This document shows positions 54,933-64,000 of a DNA stretch of 64,000 nucleotides, in pieces. The notes beneath the pieces are model-generated. The model saw only the letters and a program-made list of their open reading frames with translations. It had not been told where the DNA came from and did no database searches. A program made the position numbers and the translations under genes. The first letter of the stretch is position 1; each line of letters starts with the position of its first letter. The stretch is from VAZQ01 sp963817015. GTDB lineage: Bacteria; Pseudomonadota; Alphaproteobacteria; Rhizobiales; Xanthobacteraceae. Location: assembly GCA_963817015.1 (NCBI GenBank), contig CAWFMV010000008.1, forward strand, positions 248,001-312,000, read 5' to 3'.

Positions 54933-55169
54933 CTACCGAATTCTGCCGGCGAGGCACTGGTATATGAACCAGTCGAGCTTGCGCCGCTCGCCCCACGCGA
55001 CGCTCTCGCCGCGCGCCAGCGCAAGGTTGAAGCACGCGTTATAGCTTGCCTGTGTCATGGGAACGCAGCCGCGGCCAGCGATGCAGAACGGCTGCTGCGC
55101 GACACTTGGTGTCGAAAGGCCCGCGATTGCTGCGGTGGCTAAGACTGCCGGCAGGATGAATTGACGCAT
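54933..55169 (-). CDS. small secreted hypothetical protein
   Basis: 78 residues. The signal peptide MRQFILPAVLATAAIAGLST to SVAQQ is followed by a ~53-residue mature chain with four Cys (PFCIAGRGCVPMTQASYNAC and YQCLAGRIR), likely two disulfides. AGGAGGC lies before the ATG on the minus strand. I do not recognise the family; similar short Cys-rich exported proteins are common in Bradyrhizobium relatives. Convergent with the L,D-transpeptidase. Confidence 0.7.
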   Translation of the reverse strand: MRQFILPAVLATAAIAGLSTPSVAQQPFCIAGRGCVPMTQASYNACFNLALARGESVAWGERRKLDWFIYQCLAGRIR

Positions 55170-55340
55170 GAGTGCCTCCTAGCTGTTGCCCGCGCTCTAT
55201 CTCCGTCGTGCGACATTGCCATTCGGTTCATTTTGGCCAGCGAGCAACAATGATCAAGCCTACCGGGGTGCGTGGTTGCTCCGGTATGGCGCAAACAGAA
55301 AGCGCTAAGTCTTTGAAATTATGCGGCCGCACGACCAGCG

Positions 55341-55625
55341 CTACCGTTTGGGTTCGACGGTGGTTTTTGACGAGCCTTCGGGCGCAGCCTCGGTGCCGGG
55401 GGGTGTCTCGCCCTGCGGGCTTTCGGCAGGGGCCCCTTTCCGAGCGTTTTCCGCGTCAACCGGCCCGGTGCGACCCTGAGGCTGCATCTGGCCCTTGGTC
55501 TCGGGAGAGGTCGAGCGACCGTCGGTTGGTGGCGAACCGGTCCGCGACCCGTCGTCCGGGAGAGTTTGAGCCAAGGCGACGCCCATGCAGAAAACGAGAC
55601 AAACCGCAGCACGTGCGAAACTCAT
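55341..55625 (-). CDS. small exported low-complexity protein
   Basis: 94 residues. Signal peptide MSFARAAVCLVFCMGVALAQ, then a mature part made almost only of Pro, Gly, Ser, Thr, Glu and Gln (PDDGSRTGSPPTDGRSTSPE, GETPPGTEAAPEGSSKTTVE), so it is intrinsically disordered. GGGAG precedes the ATG with good spacing. No function can be assigned. Confidence 0.65.
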   Translation of the reverse strand: MSFARAAVCLVFCMGVALAQTLPDDGSRTGSPPTDGRSTSPETKGQMQPQGRTGPVDAENARKGAPAESPQGETPPGTEAAPEGSSKTTVEPKR

Positions 55626-55902
55626 TGGACGCTCCCTGTCGATCACCTCGCATGGCAACGACGTGGTGCGCGTTGAGTTCCACGGTCTTGAGCAGATCGC
55701 GATCCGCGAACAGAAGGCTTGCCCCACACGTGATCAGGGGAACCGGTTTTTGGAAGATCATTCTTCAAGCAAAGAGAAATAGGCGTTGGCCCTATCCAAA
55801 CAAATCAGAGCTCCAATACGCTCAACCCATGAGCCGCAGTTAGCGATAGAGCTTGATCGTCGTGATCGGCGCCTGAGCTCCGTCACGTGCCAATCGAGAC
55901 AG

Positions 55903-56145
<243 letters not shown>

Positions 56146-56520
56146 ACATGGTTTCCTTGAATTCATAAGGAGTTTTCCAACTTTTTGGGGCTCGAAACGC
56201 AACCCGGCACAGGTCAAGTTGGAACGCCAACCGGCGCTGACGGACGTTCCTCACAGGGCGGGACTGGTTCCTTGCAGTGTCCTATGGCACCGCCTTCGCT
56301 CTTTGCCTCGGCGCCTTCTATATCGGGATGCTCTGGCTCGGGGGCCGCAGCTAAATCTGAGGAAGCTGCCCTGAGGCTGAAGGAGATGCTGTCACTCAAG
56401 CAGGAAAACCGCCCGGGGCAGCACGACCTCTGCGCAATCAGCTTTGTCCACGCCTTTATGTCTCGGCCATCTATTTTCGATTAAGGTAATATAATACCGT
56501 TACGATCACACCTTCGTTGA

Positions 56521-56757
56521 GTGACACGGCAACTCATTGGCGCACTATGGCTCCGTTCGCCGAATGATGAGCCTGCTCCGTCCGCGGACGATCAAGAAAA
56601 CACATTCATGGTCTTGGGTGCGCAAATGCTGACTAGCGTTGCTGTGCTGTTTATACCGCCATTGGTCTTTGGTTTTGCCCTCGGCTTCTTGGCCCGCGAG
56701 CTGATGTCGCGTCGAAGACATAGGCTCTGGCGGGAGAAGCATGGGTATGGAAGGTAG
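56521..56757 (+). CDS. possible small membrane protein
   Basis: 78 codons opening with GTG; an internal ATG (56608) gives 49 residues. The latter contains one hydrophobic helix (TSVAVLFIPPLVFGFALGFL) and a very basic tail (SRRRHRLWREKHGYGR), a plausible single-pass inner-membrane peptide. No good Shine-Dalgarno for either start, and no family recognised. It lies between the two copies of the tRNA-Asp flank. Confidence 0.35.
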   Translation: MTRQLIGALWLRSPNDEPAPSADDQENTFMVLGAQMLTSVAVLFIPPLVFGFALGFLARELMSRRRHRLWREKHGYGR

Positions 56758-56800
56758 CTTACACCTCGCCCTCAGTTCGCAGGCTTCCAAGTCATAACGG

Positions 56801-56995
56801 TCACAGATCGTCACGGATCGACACCAACTTGTTGCGCAGCGTTTCGCTGATGTCGTGTGCCTCGGCCACCTGCTTCTCGGCCGTCTCGGCATCCGGCGCT
56901 AAAGTGAAGTCGATGAAGCGCGCCGGGCTCTTCATCATGAGCGAGACCCGCCACCAGATTTGCGCGCGGGGTTTGCTCTTCTTTGCTTCGGCCAT
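56801..56995 (-). CDS. small hypothetical protein
   Basis: 64 residues: MAEAKKSKPRAQIWWRVSLM, then a mostly helical acidic segment (APDAETAEKQVAEAHDISET) ending LRNKLVSIRDDL. Soluble, with a basic N-terminus. The start region is duplicated in tandem (23-bp repeat), so an upstream in-frame ATG also exists. I do not recognise it. Located between the repeated tRNA-Asp flanks. Confidence 0.45.
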   Translation of the reverse strand: MAEAKKSKPRAQIWWRVSLMMKSPARFIDFTLAPDAETAEKQVAEAHDISETLRNKLVSIRDDL

Positions 56996-57027
56996 GCACC
57001 ATCCTTCGCTTCGGCCATGCACCATCC
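56982..57027. repeat. 23-bp tandem duplication over a start codon
   Basis: Two adjacent copies of (T/C)-GCTTCGGCCATGCACCATC-type sequence, 56982-57004 and 57005-57027, differing at one base. Both include a leftward ATG of the 64-residue gene and a GGATGG upstream. Confidence 0.75.
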
Positions 57028-57177
57028 TTCGGTGCCGTTGGCCGAGCCGACCCTCACGGCGCGCATGGGACTGACTGGCGCCGGAACCAGACGCGCCGGA
57101 CGGAGACCATTTTGAACAGGTCTTGAGCCCGGGCCTCGCCCTGCCATCAGATCTTCCTCGGCACCACTGCGAGGCGA

Positions 57178-57495
<318 letters not shown>

Positions 57496-57761
57496 TTTCG
57501 GGAGTGATGCGGACTTAAATGCGCCCCTGCCCCAAGTCAAGGCGGAGTTTACCAAACCCGCCCTCACGGCCATTCCCGGTGCCGGGGCGCCGGCCAACAA
57601 ACCCCGATTTTATGGGCTAAAACCCAAGTCTCCAGTTGCAAAAGTCCGAAAAAACCCACATTTTTCCAGCGGAAGTGATGGTCAGACGCGGACCGAATCG
57701 TCTAAGCGACCATTGTGATGGGTGGCCTCTCGGCCACTTTCTGCAACCAGGAGGGTCATCC

Positions 57762-58067
57762 ATGGCAGCGCCAGCCAAGAAATCGGCACCGACAGTGACA
57801 ATGAAACATCTTGCCGCCAATTTGGCGGAGAACCACGAGATGTCGAAGAAGCAGACGGAAGCCGTGCTCGGCGACCTGGTTAGTCTGGTGACCAAGCATC
57901 TCAAGAAGGGCGACCGCATCCGCATCGGCGGGCTCGGCATCCTGCAGGTGCGCAAGCGCGCGGCTCGCGAAGGGCGCAACCCGGCCACCGGCGAGACCAT
58001 CCACATCAAAGCCAGCAAGAAGGTCGCTTTCCGGGCCGCGAAAGAGCTCAAAGAAGCGGTGATGTAG
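57762..58067 (+). CDS. HU-family DNA-binding protein
   Basis: 101-residue nucleoid protein. It begins MAAPAKKSAPTVTMKHLAAN; AGGAGGG precedes the ATG. The core helices (EMSKKQTEAVLGDLVSLVTK) and beta-arm signature are present: LGILQVRKRAAREGRNPATG then ETIHIKASKKVAFRAAKELK. The N-terminus is ~10 residues longer than E. coli HU, and basic. HU genes follow lon in many proteobacteria, and here lon lies beyond tRNA-Val and a GST gene. The frame is intact. Confidence 0.92.
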   Translation: MAAPAKKSAPTVTMKHLAANLAENHEMSKKQTEAVLGDLVSLVTKHLKKGDRIRIGGLGILQVRKRAAREGRNPATGETIHIKASKKVAFRAAKELKEAVM

Positions 58068-58096
58068 CTTTGCAGGTTTGTCCTCGGTGACTCTGT

Positions 58097-58118
58097 CGGC
58101 GGCCAGCAACGGCCGCCG
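58097..58118 (+). terminator. possible HU transcript 3' hairpin
   Basis: CGGCGGCC, loop AGCAAC, GGCCGCCG: a perfect 8-bp GC stem 30 bp after the HU stop. No T run, so termination strength is uncertain. Confidence 0.45.
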
Positions 58119-58170
58119 ATAGTGTATGGTCCGCGCTTGGCCGAGGCCTCCTGGCCTGATCTGGCAAAGC

Positions 58171-58223
58171 GCTGATAGCGTCCGATGATAACGTTCGGAT
58201 GATGACGTCCGCTGATCATGTCC
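58171..58223. repeat. degenerate 13-bp tandem repeat array
   Basis: Four consecutive units: GCTGATAGCGTCC, GATGATAACGTTCG, GATGATGACGTCC, GCTGATCATGTCC. Period 13-14 bp, core (G)ATGA-NCGTCC. Non-coding. Confidence 0.75.
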
Positions 58224-58370
58224 GCAGTGAAACTCACGGGCTGCGGTATTGTGGGCTGCAGCACTAGCAGTTGCGGCACCAGAGCCGCGGCATGAAGTGA
58301 CGTCCCTGCCTCGTGCCCAGCATCGATCCGCGATCATCGCTCGATAGTGGGGACGATCGTCCAGGCTTGA

Positions 58371-58698
58371 TTGACGCTCCTCCGTCACGTCGGCGGCCGC
58401 CTCGAGCCCGACAACCGCGATGTCATGACCGTCAGGGCTGTGAGCGACATCACGCCGTCCCTCAAGCCCGGCGATCGCCTCGCGCTCATTGGACACAACG
58501 GCGCCGGCAAGTCGACCCTCCTGCGCGGTCTTCTCAGGCGCCTACGAGCCTTCGAGCGGCACCGCCGAGATCTCCGGAACGGTGTCCTCGCTGCTCGAAA
58601 TCACGATGGGCATGGACCCGGAATTGACCGGCGCTGAGAACATCGTCCTGCGCGGCGTCTTCGTCGGCCTGTCGATCGAGGAAGCCTACAAGAACAAA
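58371..58698 (+). pseudogene. truncated ABC exporter ATPase fragment (Wzt/KpsT type)
   Basis: N-terminal half of a polysaccharide-export ABC ATPase. TLLRHVGGRLEPDNRDVMTV leads to LKPGDRLALIGHNGAGKSTL (Walker A), a one-base break near 58527, then AYEPSSGTAEISGTVSSLLE and MGMDPELTGAENIVLRGVFV then GLSIEEAYKNK. The frame then runs straight into the 3' end of tRNA-Val at 58699. ABC signature, Walker B and any start codon are absent. It is non-functional and looks like a leftover end of an exported-glycan cluster cut at a tRNA integration site. Confidence 0.85.
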
Positions 58699-58774
58699 TG
58701 GTGGGCGGTGACGGACTCGAACCGCCGACATCCTGCGTGTAAAGCAGGCGCTCTACCAACTGAGCTAACCGCCC
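58699..58774 (-). tRNA. tRNA-Val (TAC)
   Basis: Minus strand, 76 nt. GGGCGGT pairs with CACCGCCC region, TTAGCTCAGTTGGTAGAGC D-arm, anticodon TAC in GCTTTACACG, T-arm GCGGTTCGAGTCCGTC, encoded CCA. All stems form. Confidence 0.97.
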
Positions 58775-58905
58775 GTCGTCGCTTCAACCATCCTCCCCAT
58801 ATCGCCATCCGCCCTGACAGCGCAAGCCTGGGGAGCGTTGGGTCGTACTGCCCCGACGCCCCAAGACCGAGCTGCGCGTCGCGCCCTTGCGCCCATCCGC
58901 CAGCA

Positions 58906-59535
58906 TCACGGCATCGGGATTTCCTGCACCTTCTTCGGCACGTGGTAGCCGCGCTGGACCGCCGGCCGGTTGGCAATCGTGACATACCAGCGCTTGACGT
59001 TGGGATACTGATTGAGGTCGATGGTCTGCCACTCGTAGCGTGACACCCACGGCCAGATCAGAATGTCGGCGATCGAATAGTCGTCAGCGACGAACTCGCG
59101 CCCCGCCAGCCGCCGGTCGAGCACACCGTAGAGCCGGTGCGTCTCCTTCAGGAAGCGCTCCTCCGCATAGGCCGACTTGCCCTTGTTGTACTTCACGAAG
59201 TGGTGGGTCTGCCCGAAGATCGGACCCGGGCCGCCCATCTGCCACATGGACCATTCCAGCACGCGGTAGCGCGCCTCCCCGCTCTTGGGCAAAAGCTTGC
59301 CGGTCTTCTCGGCGAGATAGATCAGGATCGCGCCCGACTCCATCAGCGCCATCCCGTTGTCGCGGTCGACAATCGCCGGAATCCGGTTGTTGGGGCTGAT
59401 CTTGAGGAACTCGGGCTTGAACTGCTCGTCCTTGCTGATGTCCACCGCATGCACCGTGTAGGGCAGGCCGAACTCCTCGAGCGCGATGGACGCCTTACGG
59501 CCGTTCGGCGTCGTCCAGGTATAGAGATCGATCAC
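58906..59535 (-). CDS. glutathione S-transferase, YfcG/YghU-like
   Basis: 209-residue thioredoxin-fold GST. The N-terminal MIDLYTWTTPNGRKASIALE has TPNGRK, the Thr/Asn active site of the disulfide-reductase (nu-class) GSTs rather than Ser or Tyr types. ISPNNRIPAIVD is the cis-Pro glutathione contact and MALMESGAILIYLAEKTGKL the ESGAI motif; the C-terminal helical domain is WSMWQMGGPGPIFGQTHHFV. Cytosolic redox or detoxification role. The frame is intact, downstream of lon on the same strand but behind a terminator. Confidence 0.92.
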   Translation of the reverse strand: MIDLYTWTTPNGRKASIALEEFGLPYTVHAVDISKDEQFKPEFLKISPNNRIPAIVDRDNGMALMESGAILIYLAEKTGKLLPKSGEARYRVLEWSMWQMGGPGPIFGQTHHFVKYNKGKSAYAEERFLKETHRLYGVLDRRLAGREFVADDYSIADILIWPWVSRYEWQTIDLNQYPNVKRWYVTIANRPAVQRGYHVPKKVQEIPMP

Positions 59536-59660
59536 GGATGACCTTCCTTGTTCGGGATCAACAATGCTGATTTTGCGGGCTTAAGACGCCGCTCACAAGA
59601 GCACACACGACGGGTGCACCCATCGCAAGGCAGGCAGCAGCAAGCGAGGGCAGGCAAGCA

Positions 59661-59686
59661 AAACGGCGGCGCCTCGCGACGCCGCC
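59661..59686 (-). terminator. lon intrinsic terminator
   Basis: Leftward GGCGGCG, loop TCGCGAGG, CGCCGCC then GTTTT, 25 bp past the lon stop. Stem perfect for 7 bp, T run short. Confidence 0.6.
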
Positions 59687-59711
59687 GCCTCAATCAGTCC
59701 AATTGCGAGCC

Positions 59712-62141
<2,430 letters not shown>

Positions 62142-62454
62142 GGCGCAAATTCCTTTATTGTTGTGCCCCTCGCCCGCGACCCGCGGGATGCGGCATAGCA
62201 GTCGAGTGCCTGGATAGCCGGGAAGGAGGCACGGCAAGAGAGATGCCGTGCGACGGGACGGGGTAAGGAACCTTGCCCGGAGCGGATGTAACGCAATCCT
62301 TCGTACGCTTTCTCATCCACGCCCCCTTAGGTGGCGACCCACCAGGGGGGTGTCAAGTAAGGCAGGAAACGCAAGCACAGACCAACAATCCTGCCCCGAA
62401 CCGAGGGCCGGACGAACGAAACGGCGTGCGTAGAAAACGCCCGCCATGGTCACC
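62142..62454. other. clpX-lon spacer
   Basis: 313 bp holding the lon promoter (62328-62356) and a ~180-nt leader. No gene is seen. The spacing argues that lon is transcribed separately from clpX. Confidence 0.7.
62328..62356 (-). promoter_or_regulatory. putative lon promoter, possibly heat-shock type
   Basis: Leftward CTTGACA (-35 hexamer TTGACA at 62351-62356), 17-bp spacer, CACCTA (62328-62333). The spacer is C/G rich. CTTGACA is close to the CTTGAAA -35 of alphaproteobacterial RpoH promoters, and lon is a known RpoH target in many bacteria. The -10 is weak for sigma-70, so which sigma factor applies is open. Confidence 0.5.
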
Positions 62455-63732
<1,278 letters not shown>

Positions 63733-64000
63733 CCACCATCTCCGTCGGCTCGCGACAGGACTGCGAACCGGGTCAGACTCGACTGAACCATAGCAAGGGG
63801 CCCCCTAAGAGTCCGTAGCATGAATGCAACACCTTTCCGGCTCTTACGTAAGTCTCCTGCCACGCCATTTTTATCGAGCTAGCCTATTCCTACCATACTC
63901 AATAATCCATTAATGATGAAATTTCAGCGGCATGGCGGCTTTTTGACCGCAATTGGCGGTACGTGACGGCCTGACCAAGGCGGGATTACGGCGGATTAAG
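63733..64000. other. clpX upstream region
   Basis: 268 bp to the window edge. It presumably contains the clpP-clpX spacer or a clpX promoter. An AT-rich tract (about 63866-63925) stands out, but I see no reading frame, clear promoter pair or RNA structure I can support. Confidence 0.5.

Larger units (their letters stand above)
58068..58370. other. HU downstream spacer with short repeats
   Basis: 303 bp with no gene. It contains a GC hairpin at 58097-58118 and a 13-bp repeat array at 58171-58223 (listed separately), then GGGCTGCGG / GGGCTGCAG near-repeats around 58238-58260. Confidence 0.6.

Noticed and set aside
56185..56484. 99-codon plus frame in the gap after the tRNA-Asp remnant
   Set aside because: No ribosome binding site, no recognisable protein character, and it begins within degenerate duplicated DNA.
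58171..58260. CRISPR array
   Set aside because: Units are 13-14 bp with no spacers and no cas genes; it is a short degenerate tandem repeat.

Overview
This is GC-rich alphaproteobacterial chromosome, most like Hyphomicrobiales (Bradyrhizobium/Rhodopseudomonas/Xanthobacteraceae type). The evidence is the gene order and protein style of three core blocks: frr-pyrH-tsf-rpsB, the dnaE/lolDC/proS/mce/rnj/birA/nuoN-A block, and lon-clpX. It is also supported by the short INS-less ProRS, a C-terminally extended S2 and GAAC/GTTC-N7 LexA boxes. The species cannot be fixed from sequence alone.

Layout. 1-3631 (minus): translation genes rpsB, tsf, pyrH and frr (cut by the window edge). 3.7-13.0 kb: an accessory block with a PQQ dehydrogenase, a secreted hypothetical protein and a c-type cytochrome on plus; an FAD monooxygenase, beta-propeller, isochorismatase-like hydrolase, Bug-type binding protein and pentapeptide protein on minus; and a second Bug protein on plus. 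13.1-39.3 kb (minus): dnaE, a 32-residue membrane peptide gene under two LexA boxes, lolD, lolC, proS, a DUF1467 gene, an epimerase, RNase J, birA and the full 14-subunit complex I operon (nuoA to nuoN) carrying two extra small membrane-protein genes. 39.5-56 kb: a second accessory block with a BKACE enzyme, tandem CPBP proteases, a heme/propeller protein divergent from an intact PQQ dehydrogenase, two Bug proteins, a TtuC-like dehydrogenase, an LLM oxidoreductase, an alpha/beta hydrolase and a UbiD decarboxylase, then an esterase, an L,D-transpeptidase and small secreted proteins. 55.9-58.8 kb: a tRNA-anchored junction with tRNA-Asp and duplicated remnants of it, HU, and an ABC-exporter fragment cut at the 3' end of tRNA-Val. 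58.9-64 kb (minus): a GST, lon and clpX.

Many genes, including essential ones (tsf, rpsB, dnaE, proS, nuoF, nuoG, nuoN), carry single-base frame breaks with good protein on both sides. Breaks are densest at 3.8-13 kb. I read most as residual sequencing errors, so products are given as reconstructed proteins.

The accessory blocks share a theme of periplasmic quinoprotein oxidation (PQQ propellers, cytochrome c) with orphan tricarboxylate-type binding proteins and cytoplasmic ring or decarboxylation enzymes. This suggests use of aromatic or other organic acids and alcohols. The strongest candidate for something little described is the SOS-controlled 32-residue membrane peptide upstream of dnaE, a possible SidA-type division inhibitor. 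The most interesting non-coding structures are the tRNA-Asp-derived repeats, the short-period degenerate repeat arrays, and a palindromic repeat recruited into a signal peptide.
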